From NCBI RefSeq assembly GCF_036711975.1, contig NC_091973.1, positions 20,212,001 to 20,276,000 of the forward strand: a stretch of DNA of 64,000 bases, in the 5' to 3' direction. Under the pieces are notes generated by a model, which was given only the letters and a program-made list of their open reading frames with translations, was not told the DNA's origin and searched no databases. This DNA is from Onthophagus taurus (Eukaryota; Arthropoda; Insecta; Coleoptera; Scarabaeidae). The stretch's first letter is position 1; every line of letters begins with the position of its first letter. Below, in pieces: positions 9,740-20,929 of this stretch. Made by a program: the position numbers and the translations under genes.

Positions 9740-12700
9740 CTAAAAAACTTAAATCACTGGATAAATTTAAGCACATTTCTATCTCTTCTGATAGGACACC
9801 GATGCAGAATGCCCTTTATCGAACAGTAAGGTCCGATCTGAATAGGAGGATAGCTGACGGTGAATCTAATTTGTTTATAAAATACGTCAAAGGAATTCCA
9901 ACTATTGTCAACCGTAATAACGCTGCTGATTCGTCTGCTTTAAACTAAAATTGCCCAACAGCGTCCGAACTAAATTATCTTTACAGTTATATTATCAAAA
10001 CGTTAGAGGACTACGTACCAAAACTCTGAAGGTTCTTTTGACTTACTATTTTTTACTGAAACATGGTTGAACGCTTCTATTTCTGATGGCGAATTATTTG
10101 ATCACCGCTACCAGGTTTTCCGTTGTGATAGAAATATTGCGCAGGCCTCCCTAGGTGGGGGTACTTTACTTGCTATTTCTAAAGAGTACACCGCTGTTAG
10201 CGTAGACACAACGTTCATCGAGAGACTTTGTCCGTTTATTCAGACATCTATAGCCAAGTTATATCTTGGTGATTTTTGCTTATTAATTGGAGTTGTCTAT
10301 GTACCGCCTGCCATTTCACATGATGAACTTGATAGATATTTTGATGCTTTGACTACACTGATGATTAATCATAACATACTTTTGATGAGGGATTTCAATG
10401 TTTTTGAATATGCTGACAATTATAACTGCCCAAGAGCACTGAGTGTGCGAAACTTTATTGATTTTTTAAATTTGAATCAAATCAACACAATCCGAAATGC
10501 CTATGGTAGAATTCTTGATTTAATTTTCACTAACTTGGATAGTCAAATTTGTATTGAGAAGGAGCTCTATCCTTTCGTTCCTGAGGATAAGCATCATCCG
10601 GCGTTGTCGACTGCTCTATCAATTGAAATTACAAAATTTCCGACTGTTTTTCCAAACGCTGTTGTCTCTCGATTTAACTTTCGAAGAGCGAATTTTCCGA
10701 CTTTATATGATGACATTGATCTCATGGATTGGTCATTTTTAGAAGATGTAAACGACGTGGACGAAATGTTGGATTTGTTTTATACTTCTCTTTATAATTT
10801 AATAGAGAAATCGGTGCCTTGCACTCAACAGAAGCAAAACAATTATCCTCAGTGGTTCTCTAAGGAAATAATTAAAAACCTTAAAACTAAAGAGTACTAT
10901 AGACACAAGTACAGAACTCCCAAACAAACGTTCTATCTCGATCACTTCATTAGAATGAGATCACTAGTAAAAGAACAAATCGACGATGCTTACAATTCCT
11001 TTTGGCAACATGCCTCTGATAATTTAAAGCACGATCCTAGTGATTTCTGGAATTTCGTTCGACTAAAGCAAGGTACTAGCAGAATACCGTCGATCGTTAG
11101 AGATGATGTAGATGAATATACTATTCCGATTGATATAGTCAATGCTTTCGATTCCTATTTTTCATCTGTTTATTCTGACAATTCCAGGGATTTTACTGAC
11201 GCAGTTCCCACGTTGCCAATGTTTAATATCCATCAGGTAACCGAGGAGGAGATAATTGCTGTAATGAGGGGTTTTAGCTCCAAACTCACAGCGGGTGAAG
11301 ACCAAATACCTAGTTTTCTGGTACGTGATGTACGATTTGCGTTGGCTAAACCGTTGATGTACATTATTAATCGCTCTATAACTGCTTCGATTTTCCCTCA
11401 GAGATGGAAGTCAGCTAGAATCACGCCCGTATTTAAGAAAGGTGACAAGTCCTTGGTAAACCAACTATAGACCAATTGCTATTCTATCTAATTTTGCAAA
11501 GGTATATGAGCAGATAATTTTTAATACAATTTATCGTCACACACAATCATATGTATCGCCTCACCAACATGGTTTTGTGCCTAAACGCTCGACAATAACT
11601 AATTTATGTTGTCTTACCCAGTACGTCGCAGAGGTAATGGATGTTGGTGGACAAGTCGACGTAGTTTATACCGATTTTGAGAAGGCCTTTGATCGCATTG
11701 ATCACAGTATGTTGCTACAGAAATTGAGCTATTTTGGTATGTCTTCTAATTCATTAAATTTGATGAAATCGTACCTTGCTGATAGAGTATGTCGTGTTTT
11801 TTACAATGGATTTTATTCCGACGGCTACTCGCCTACATCTGGAGTTCCTCAAGGATCCAATCTGGGACCGCTGCTATTTGTTCTATATATAAACGATTTA
11901 TTAGACTCGCTTACCTGTCCAGTGCTCGCTTATGCTGATGATTTGAAAATTTTTGTGGAGGTCAGATCATTGGATGACTCTAGGATGCTACAGAACAACC
12001 TGGACATTATTCAGAAGTGGTGCAATTTCAATGCCCTTTCTTTAAGTGTCAGTAAATGTACTTATATATCATTTACAAAGAAGTTAAATAAAATCGACAC
12101 AGTTTATATTGCGGCTTCCAACCTCTAACAAGGGTCTCTACGGTGAAGGATCTGGGAGTGCTGTTTGACTCAGAACTTTCTTTCTTGCCCTATATTGAGG
12201 AGATGTGCTCTCAGGCTTGGAGAACTTTGGGTTTCATACTGAGGATCATGGGTCGATTTGCTGATTTTGGTACCCAGAAAACGCTATTTATGGCTCTGGT
12301 GATCTCTCGCCTCCAGTATGCCTCTGTAATATGGTACCCTATTTACACGTCACAACAGCTAATGGTTGAGAAAGTCCAGCGTCGATTTCTCAAATTTTTG
12401 TCATATCGTATGGATGGTCAATATCCGCCTAAAGGAGTGAACTACTTAGATCTACTGCATCGCCACAAGCTTCCTTCTCTGCAGGATAGAAGAATGGTCC
12501 AAAGTGCCTCGTTCTTGCAAAAGTTGATGTGTGGTGAGATCGACTGTGCGTGGTTGTTGTCGCGAGTGAATATAGTGGTGCCGCGCATAAATTCTCGGTC
12601 CCATTTGTATTTTTATCCACCTTTATGCAGAACAAATGTCAAAAAAAGGGCGCCGATAACACATATGATCACGAACATGAACGATAGTTGTAAGCTAGAA

Positions 12701-12893
12701 TAAACATTGCATTTTATGTCTCTTTTCTTGCCTCTTTTATTTGATTGTATTATTATTTAGGTATGTATTATATGCATTTTGATTTCACTTGTAATTATAT
12801 TGATGTACAATTTGTAATAATTTGTATATTTTTTGTATTTTGCCCTTAATATGGTGCGCTGTTGGGCAATAAAGTTTATTATTATTATTATTA
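9740..12893 (+). mobile_element. Jockey-like non-LTR retrotransposon, 5'-truncated
   Basis: A plus-strand unit ends in a (TTA)n-type tail at about 12878-12893, preceded by AATAAAG. It contains the end of a first ORF (RRIADGESNLFIKYVKGIP, about 9840-9900), an AP-type endonuclease and a reverse transcriptase. No RNase H domain follows. The lack of LTRs, the simple-repeat tail and truncation inside ORF1 are typical of target-primed non-LTR copies. It lies against the gypsy C relic at its 5' side. A TSD was not identified. Confidence 0.8.
9960..12703 (+). pseudogene. Endonuclease-reverse transcriptase polyprotein (Jockey-like ORF2)
   Basis: The endonuclease starts near 9985 and, after a frame break near 10035, continues as LFDHRYQVFRCDRN, GGGTLLAI and a DFNVF motif (about 10390). 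The reverse transcriptase follows: KLTAGEDQIPSFL (11285), FKKGDKS, then after a frame break at about 11465, TDFEKAFDRIDHSMLLQKL (11660-11715), SGVPQGSNLGPLLFVLYIN (11838-11895) and the catalytic AYADDLKIF (11930-11955). The C-terminal part resumes at 12143 after another shift and ends at 12703. At least three frame breaks make it non-functional. The expected product copies the element's RNA at the nicked target site. Confidence 0.85.
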
Positions 12894-12903
12894 TTAAAAT
12901 TAT

Positions 12904-13099
12904 CAAAATTAGTAAAATGTGAATTGGGTTGCATAAACGGGCGGTGATAAAGAGATAAGATATCTTTTTCGAAATTTCTACAAATCGGGTGGAAACTGTA
13001 ACGTATCGAGGTAGTGTGGGAAGTATACTCGGATATATTTAATTTTCGGTAATTTTTCGGAATATTCGGTTTTTGAAAAATAAAAATAATGTAACTTCT
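12904..13099. other. Spacer between Jockey-like tail and piggyBac relic
   Basis: AT-rich, with no frame of interest. A short TTCGG-rich patch at 13040-13070 resembles the subterminal repeats of the hAT element at 20930, but is too short to assign. Confidence 0.3.
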
Positions 13100-14813
13100 T
13101 TACAGGTTTGCTGCACAAAGCGCGTGAAGCCCTCTTTTGCAAATAGTGCAAATTAGATGTGATCTCCTTACTCTTCCATCCTGTTTTTTGCTACACTCTA
13201 CACATCGCCTTAAATTTTCCCCTCGTAGCTTTTCAAAAGCAAATTTGTTGCTTGGACTAGATTCTATAAGTGCTCTTGCATTATTTCTGTACCTTAACCA
13301 TTCCTTTTCAATGTCATCAATAATGCTCGACATGAACTGAAACCTAGTCAGCTTTCGAGCCATACAATTTTCGGAATATAAAATATATGAATTCAAAATC
13401 ATTCTTCCAATGATACTAAATGGTACTTTTTTCCAATATTTCAATGTTTTCCGTTCATCCAGGTATGCATACAACATTTTATCAGACTCGTCTACTCCAG
13501 CCATGAATCTATTGTAATTATGCATTATAGAGGGTTTCACTTTTTCCAGTTCCAAAATTCCTTTTTTCTTTTTGACAACTACGTTGTCTGTTGTGCAGTT
13601 TGTTGAAAGCAATACTACAGGTTTTCTTTGGGATTTTTTTTCTCTATATGAGCACATCAGAATATAGTTATTTTTAAAATATTTAGCTTGGCCAACATTT
13701 GCAAATGTAGCATGCTTTGAAACATATTTCCTATTCTTTCTAATAGTACGAGTTATATAAGTGTGATTTTTTATTAGAACATTTGCCAGTGGTACGCTTG
13801 TAAAATAATTATCAGTGTACACATGATATAATTTGTCCACAACAACATAGCGCAGTCCATTCGTTTCTATTTCTTTTTTACTTTCGGTTGACTTTGCGCC
13901 TTTGTAACAAAAAAATCCTAGACAATATTTTGACACAGAATCACAAAGCATCCAGAATTTGATGCCCCATTTGTGATGTTTCTTATTTGGCAGATACTGT
14001 TTTATGATAGATTATTAATGAGTGCCAACTAAGGACTAATCTATGCTCAATTGTCGATGGGGTGTATATTGCTCGCGAAATATTTTATTAGCATGATTTA
14101 CCAAGAATTCAAACTTACTACAGGGATCGTAATCTGGGTGCCCTGTTGGTGCTAAAGTACTATTGTCAATCAGATGAAAAAACTTTAGAATTAAAAAAAA
14201 CCTATCCCTAGGAAACATTTTTCGAAACCAAAGTATGTTTCTTGATCCCCTTGTCCAATAAGATTCCATTGATGGACGTTTAGTTATACCCATTTCTAAT
14301 ATAACGGCGATAAAAGCCTTCATTTCGATAATGGTTACAGGTTCCCACTCTTTTGCACGAGAATTCCGTTTTCTTTGAATTCAAAAACTCATTTCAATTA
14401 CCATTGTAGTAGAAAGAGAAGGTGGAAAAAAATAGGGAAAAATATTCAATGGATTTTACATAATGATCAGGAGGGTTTTTCGGACCAGGAAATTCTGTAA
14501 ACTAGTTACTTTCATCACAAAATCTTGAATTCAAAATCTGAAATGCATCAATAGAGTTCTGTTCGGAGTCATTTTTATATTATTCATCATTACTGCTCTC
14601 ACTAATAACTAGCCGTAGTAATTTTTTGCTTGAAATAACAATATCACTACCGTTATAACTGTCATAGGCACTGTTATGCACCCTCTCATCACTACTCAAA
14701 TCTGAGTCAGCTTCAGACAACATGTTTTTAGAAAATATTCTAACTGAAGAATAAATGGGGATTGTAAAATAAAGGAACAAATCTCTAAAAAAAACTCTAA
14801 CCAGTTTAGACAC
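13100..14813 (-). pseudogene. piggyBac-type transposase relic
   Basis: An acidic N-terminus lies at 14813-14580, then a gap. Next comes DDE_Tnp_1_7 sequence from 14323: MKAFIAVILEMGITKRPSME, YWTRGSRNILWFRKMFPRDR and RQLSID (first catalytic Asp, 14036). After a frame break the main frame from 13951 contains VYTDNYFTSVPLANVL (second Asp), NRFMAGVDESDKML (third Asp), LKYWKKVPFSIIGRMILNSY and a C-terminal Cys-rich finger (CVECSKKQDGRVRRSHLIC, CTICKRGLHALC). The DDD triad and Cys finger define piggyBac. Sequence between the N-terminal and DDE frames is missing or shifted. TTAA-flanked termini were not located. Confidence 0.85.
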
Positions 14814-14818
14814 TTTTA

Positions 14819-14950
14819 CGGCGCGTTTTCCTCCACGGTCGCTAGTCGCCGGCGACTACGACCGAGTAGTTACGACTCATGATGCTATGAATCATGATGC
14901 TTTGTTTTCCTAGCGACGACTCGGTCGTAACTACCAAAACTCATTCGCAA
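14819..14950 (+). repeat. Harbinger H2 left terminal inverted repeat
   Basis: Matches the inverse of 26120-26257. Contains two copies of a TTTTCCT(A/C)C.ACGG-like block and CGCCGGCG dyads, possibly binding sites for the partner protein or transposase. Confidence 0.85.
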
Positions 14951-15047
14951 GCGAATTGACAACCAGTAGCATGACTGCTTCGAGAGCAGACAAGTGACCC
15001 TTTCGCAGCGAATTAAAAAAAATTACTGTAGTGTTTTTTTGAAAAAT

Positions 15048-15060
15048 TACAACATGGACG
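15048..15060. repeat. Target-site duplication of the I-like element, left copy
   Basis: TACAACATGGACG, repeated exactly at 20535-20547. It contains the ATG and second codon of the MADF gene of Harbinger H2. Confidence 0.92.
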
Positions 15061-15374
15061 GAGTTCGGTTTGTGCCTTCGGAGAGTGAACACGTGTTCGT
15101 TGGTGCTCTGCTCTTAGGTGCTATACTTGTGCGTTTCTTTTCGTTTGTTTATTATCAGGGGTATCCTGAGTAACTTTGGGGTTGTTTTTCACTTTTTCTT
15201 TGGTATGATTTTTGTTTTGGATTGAATTTTGATTTCTCTTTATTAATTTATTGTATTATTTTCGTATTGGTGTCCTTGAAATCCTGACCGGTCTGACTTC
15301 GATCAGACCGGGGGTGGGGTTATCGCCCCCGCTCTTAAGAGCGTGCTTACTTTCTCGTGCGGTAGTGCGGCTCA

Positions 15375-16598
15375 TTGAAGAGTAACGCTATCGACCTTGC
15401 GGAAACAATTTCTCCGAATACTTTCGTTGTAGAAGGTACTTCGGCTTCTGCTAGAAACGATTTAGATAAGTCAATCTCTACTGTTAATGATACTACTAGT
15501 AATAATAAGATGTCCTTCGCCAATGTAGTTAAAGATAAAGGGTATATCTTTCCATCTAGAGATCAAGCCGTATTGTTCGATGCTATTGATGATATCACTA
15601 AGAATGATTATATTATTGGTTTAGGTGAACTCATTGGACCAAAAAAAATCTCTTTCGCCTCTAGAGTATCTAACAATCGCATTTGCATCTATTTATCATC
15701 TAAAGAGGACGTTGAATGTTTTATGACATCACATGGAGGAATCACCATCAACAGTAAATTTCTCTCTGCCAGACGTTTAGTCTCTCCTGCAAAACGGGTT
15801 ATAATATCAAATGTTTCTCCCTCATTGCCTCATGATATTATTCAAGAGAAATTAAAATCTATTGGTCTCCAACTTGTGTCGCCAATCAGTTTTATTGGTG
15901 CTGGTATTAACAGACCTGAGTATCGGCATATTCAGAGTTTTCGCCGACAAGTTTACATTGGTTTAGAAAATGATACTCCTCTACCTAGTTCAGTTTTAAT
16001 AGAACATCAAGAAAATACCTTTAGACTTTTCTTAGCAACTGATGAAATCAGATGTTTTGTTTGTAAAAAAGTGGGACATATTGCCAATAAGTGTCCTAAT
16101 AAAATGGATGAGCAACATTCTATTATTACTACAGCTGATGTTCATAATGCAATGGAACAGCTTGAAAATACACTAGTTGAACCCATAAAAAACATATCCT
16201 CTAATATTCCACAGTCGTATAGTACTACTGAAGATAATGTTGTAGTACATAAAATGGATATAGTAACCTCAGCAGAGGACAGGAAAAGAAAAGTATCTTC
16301 GTCTACTAGTTCGGTTTTATCTATGGGTGAAGTATCTAGAGTTTCTCCGGAGAAAAAAATAGAATTTCTAAAACCGCTTCCGAAAAAACATAAGACAATC
16401 ATAAATGACAAGCTAACTGATGACAATGAGATGTTTTTGGAATTCAAAGATTTATTTAGGGATGATATGTTTATTTCCTATGATAATTTTTGTCAATTCA
16501 TAAGGAACTGTACCCTTACAGTTCCTTATGAAGACAGGATATTTCTAATATTGTCAATCATTACTGTCAAGATCCGGCATCTCTACATGATTTGTTAA
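15375..16598 (+). CDS. I-like ORF1, gag-like nucleic-acid-binding protein
   Basis: A 407-residue open frame. The region around residues 80-210 (KISFASRVSNNRICIYLSS, RVIISNVSPSLPHDII) has an RRM-like layout. It is followed by one CCHC zinc knuckle, CFVCKKVGHIANKC, at about 16050-16095. This composition is known for ORF1 of I and Jockey elements, which coat the element RNA. A Lys-rich tail follows. The listed start at 15375 may not be an AUG; the next Met (MSFANVV) is at about 15510. The last roughly 40 residues look out of family, and a frame change near 16560 could extend ORF1 to about 16744. Confidence 0.8.
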   Translation: MKSNAIDLAETISPNTFVVEGTSASARNDLDKSISTVNDTTSNNKMSFANVVKDKGYIFPSRDQAVLFDAIDDITKNDYIIGLGELIGPKKISFASRVSNNRICIYLSSKEDVECFMTSHGGITINSKFLSARRLVSPAKRVIISNVSPSLPHDIIQEKLKSIGLQLVSPISFIGAGINRPEYRHIQSFRRQVYIGLENDTPLPSSVLIEHQENTFRLFLATDEIRCFVCKKVGHIANKCPNKMDEQHSIITTADVHNAMEQLENTLVEPIKNISSNIPQSYSTTEDNVVVHKMDIVTSAEDRKRKVSSSTSSVLSMGEVSRVSPEKKIEFLKPLPKKHKTIINDKLTDDNEMFLEFKDLFRDDMFISYDNFCQFIRNCTLTVPYEDRIFLILSIITVKIRHLYMIC

Positions 16599-16797
16599 TT
16601 ATGGTTATCCGATCTGTGAAAACTAATGTATTGAAAGGTCGCTTGAAACGTTTGATCAAAAAGGTTAGAGCATGTGGTTTAACACCTAACGTTGACCTCT
16701 CAGACTGTTCCCAAGAGGGTTCTTCTTCGGAAGCTTCAACTTACTAACTAATCGTTTTCTATTATCCTGTATTATCTAATTTTTTATTTTCTTATCA

Positions 16798-19700
16798 ATG
16801 GCAAACATAATTCAATGGAACTGTAATGGCCTTATCCATCATTACTGTGATTTGAAGTTGTTGTTAAATCGATATTCCCCTGTATGCATTTGCTTGCAAG
16901 AAACCCATCTTCATCCTGGGCAGCCCTATTCCATCAAAGGATACTCTAGTTATAGGAAAGATTTTCCAAAAATTCTAAGAGCTAGTGGTGGTGTTGCTAT
17001 CCTAGTTAATGAATCCATGAAGGCTGTTTCCATCAATTTATCAAGTAATATACAAGCGGTTGCAGTTCGTTTAGTAGTACCTTTTAACATTACTATATGT
17101 AATGTATACTTGCCTGAATTTGATTGGCAATTGCATGACTTACGTAACCTTATACAACAACTGCCACCTCCATTCTGTATTGTGGGTGATTTTAATGCTC
17201 ATAGTCCCCTATGGGGATCTAATCGTACAGACGCCCGTGGTGCTATTATAGAAAGACTACTTGAGGATGACAATTTGGTTATTTTGAACACTGGTTCAAT
17301 GACGCACCTCTCCGCGCGGTCTAGTTCCTTCTCAGCTATAGATTTGTCAATTGTCTCTCCCCAGATTGCTACACTTTTTACGTGGGAGGTAATAAATGAT
17401 TTGCATAACAGTGATCACTTTCCAATAAGACTATTCACTACTGACTTTCCATATACTGATGCATGTTTTCAGCGTAAATGGTGTACTAAAAAAGCTAATT
17501 GGAAGTTATATCAGATGTCCATTAGAACGTCATCTGCTTCGGAAGCAATCGATAATGATATTGAATCCTTTTGTGCAATGATACTAGAGGCAGCCGAAAG
17601 ATCAATTCCACGCTCATCAGGTATTCCTTTAAAGAAAGCTGTTCCCTGGTGGAATAAGGATGTAGCAATAGCAATTCGTAATAAAAAATCCGCCTTTAAT
17701 TTGTTCCGTAGACATCCCACAGAAGAAAATCTTATCCACTTTAAAAAGCTAAGAGCGGTTGCTAGACGACAGATACTTGAAAGTAAAAGAAATTCATGGA
17801 ATAACTATGTATCTTCCATAACTTCCAATACTCCAAGCTCACAGATATGGAAAATGGTAAAAAGTATTAATAATAGTGCATCCTTTTTTTCTATTAAATA
17901 TCTCATGGAAGACAATGTTCTTGTATCATCTGTTGACAACATAACAGAATTACTCGCTAACACTTTTGCTGCTACTAGTTCTACTAATAATTATGATCCT
18001 AAATTCCTAACAACCAAAAGACAGAAAGAGACTCCTCTTGATTTCTGTACCAATGAACATTTCGATTATAATTCGCCATTCAATATGTGTGAGCTAAACC
18101 GTGTCCTGAATAAACCGAAACGATCATCTGCCGGACCTGATAATATTCCATATGAATTCCTTACCAATTTAACATGCGATGCAAAAACGTTCTTGTTAAA
18201 TCTATATAATCGTATTAATAATAATAGTAATAAATCGTATTTAGAGTAGTGGTACTTATCCTAATAACTGGAAAAAGGCCATAGTAGTTCCGTTGCTTAA
18301 AGAAAATAAAGACCCCACATTATCTAACAGTTACCGTCCTATAAGCTTAACGTGTTGCATTGGTAAAATACTAGAGAAAATGGTGAGCTATAGGTTGATG
18401 CATATAGTAGAACAGGAAAACCTACTTTCTAACTTCCAATTTGGATACAGACAAGGTCGCTCCACAATTGATAGTATTGTTTTGCTTGAGAATGCTATTC
18501 AGGAAGCCTTTCTACAAAAACAGGTTTTGGTAGCGGTGTTTTTTGACTTAGAAAAAGCATATGACATGACATGGCGCCATGGAATAATGATTCAATTGCA
18601 CAGCTGGGGTTTACGTGGCATTTTGCCTATGTTTATTCAATCATTTCTTTCGGACCGTTCCTTTTGTGTCAGAGTGGGGAATGGGATCTCATCGGAGCAT
18701 TTGTTGGAAAATGGCGTTCCTCAGGGTTCTACTTTAAGCGTGGCCCTTTTTCTCATTGCTATGAATGGTGTAATATCCAATCTTAACCCAGAAATAGGAA
18801 GATCTCTATACGTGGATGACCTTTGTATATATTTGAAAGGATCCACAGTACAACAACTTAATAATTCACTTCAGCCTGCCATCAACACTATATTAGAGAA
18901 CACTATATCGATTGGTTATAAGGTATCTGTGCAAAAAACAAAGTGTGTTCTATTCTCTAGACGATATCGTCATCAAGAAAATCCTTCTTTGCATTTACAA
19001 AGTATCCGTATTGGTGTTGTTCCTGAAATTAAATTCTTAGGGATGATATTCGATGCCAAGTTACGATGGCAGAGCCATATTCAGTACATTATTTCGCGTT
19101 GTCGGAAATCATTAAATCTACTGCGCGTTTTATCTGGTACAAGGTGGGGGGCTGATACTACAGTGCTGAAGATGTTGTATAAAAGTGTGATATTGCCTGT
19201 TATTGATTATGGTAGTGTGGTGTATTCCTCTGCAAGAATAACCGTACTCAAAAAACTTAATATAATACACAATCTTGCAATACGGTACATACTTGGGGCT
19301 TTTCCCACTAGTCCGGTTCATAGTTTGTATTGTGAGTCTGGTATTGCTCCTCTTCACCATCGGCGTAATTGGCAAATTCTTAATTATTTTGTAAAAAAAC
19401 GCATACAACCTGAGCACCCAATCTCTATATTGTTTTCCCAACAGCCACCTGTCTACAGATTAACAGCCACAAGACCGGCAATAGTAAGAGCCAAAGAACT
19501 GCTGGGAACTTTAGATTTTACGATGCCCCCCTTACTTTCTTTATGCAGTATCGAATTTACTCCTTGGCAGTTAAATAAACCCGTTTTCAATTTAAATCTT
19601 ACATGTTATGCTAAAGAGAGTACACCACGGGAATTACTTAGAGCTAAATTTAGAAATATAATCAATGCCTATGATGATGCTGTTTTTATTTATACTGATG

Positions 19701-20476
19701 GTTCCAAAAAGGAGAGTGGGGTTGGTTGCGCGTTTGTGGTTGGGGATAGTGATTATTCATGGAGCTTACAGAGTTTTGCGTCTATCTTCTTTGCGGAGTT
19801 GTATGCCATCTTCCAAGCTCTGTTATTCATCCGTATGAGTCATAATGGAAATAACTTTGTCATAGTTACAGACTCGTTGAGTGCTCTTAAATCATTACAA
19901 GCAATGTGTCCAAATGAACCGATGGTACGGATGGTTGGAGAATTGTTACATGTTATCTTGCTTTCTGGAAAACAGATCGTATTTATATGGGTGCCCGGTC
20001 ATATCGGCATTGAGGGTAATGAAAGGGCAGATAAAGCAGCAGGACACGGGGTTGACGGTAATAGTGTTGACGTCAGTGTATGTCGTCATAAGGATGTCAT
20101 AAGGCATCTTAAATCGCTGGTATATAACAAGTGGCAGAATGACTGGCAACACAATGAAAGTTTTCTACGCCGTATCAAACCCTTAATAAAACCTTGGAAT
20201 CAGCCCATTATCTTCAATAGATTAGAACAGGTGAAACTAGCGAGATTACATATAGGACATACACAACTAACTTCCGGTTATTTGTTAAAACGAGAACCAA
20301 GACCTGTATGTTTGGGCTGCGAAGTTCATCTCACGGTAATGCATATCCTGCTAGACTGTGAATTATATGCCAACGAGAGACAATTACATAATATCTCATG
20401 TCTGGATGATGCATACGCGAATCCTGTTAATTTGATTGAATTTTTTAAGTGCATTGATTTGTTCCATCAATTATAA
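16798..20476 (+). pseudogene. I-like ORF2: endonuclease, reverse transcriptase, RNase H
   Basis: Starts with an AP-type endonuclease (MANIIQWNCNG, CLQETHLHPGQ, IVGDFNAHSPLWGS, IDLSIVSPQ, HNSDHFPI; 16798-17440). The reverse transcriptase spans roughly 18100-19200: FFDLEKAYDMTWRHGIM, ENGVPQGSTLSVALFLIAMN and the catalytic box YVDDLCIYL (18805-18835). RNase H lies at 19680-20050: FIYTDGSKKESGVG, AELYAIFQALLFI, IVTDSLSALKSL and GHIGIEGNERADKAA. A CCHC-like C-terminus follows (CLGCEVHLTVMHILLDC). One frame break near 18245 separates 16798-18249 from 18293-20476; otherwise it is open. That single lesion is why it is called broken. Confidence 0.9.
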
Positions 20477-20921
20477 ATACGGTGAGCGCTAAAGATCTTC
20501 GCTATCGAAGCGCTTCTAATATCAATAATAATAATACAACATGGACGATTTTTCAAGTGTTGAAGACGAACAATTTGTTCATTTAGTATCTCAGCATGCT
20601 GAGATATTTGATGCGAAGAATAAAAATTATATTAATACGACTAAAAAAGAATTTATTTGGCAGGAAATTGCGAAACAATTAAATAAAAGTGGTAGGTATT
20701 TTAAAAGTAATATATTTTTTGCTATTGAAATGTCGAGTATTACAAATTATAAAAATTATCTGTCCTGCCAGCTTACAGCACCTTCTCCTGTAAAGTAATC
20801 TGTAAATCTACTTCGTACTTGAAACCCCTCTGCACAAGCAAATCCCCCTGTTCCTTTCAGAGGAATCATATTTTCGGTCGGAAGAGAAAAAAGGTTTTCT
20901 TCTAAATTTGTTTTTTTCGGA

Positions 20922-20929
20922 TTATTTAG
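20922..20929. repeat. hAT target-site duplication, left copy
   Basis: TTATTTAG, identical to 23953-23960. An 8-bp duplication is the hAT signature. Confidence 0.95.

Larger units (their letters stand above)
15061..20534 (+). mobile_element. I-clade-like non-LTR retrotransposon, near full length
   Basis: 5.47 kb, bounded by the 13-bp duplication and ending in an (AAT)n tail, which is typical of I-factor relatives. It has a 5' UTR of about 310 bp, ORF1 (gag-like with a zinc knuckle) and ORF2 (endonuclease, reverse transcriptase, RNase H). RNase H downstream of the reverse transcriptase separates it from Jockey- and R1-type elements. The few ORF lesions suggest a recent insertion. Confidence 0.9.

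Noticed and set aside
16142-16447. Minus-strand open frame inside I-like ORF1
   Set aside because: Shadow of ORF1; composition follows its antisense.
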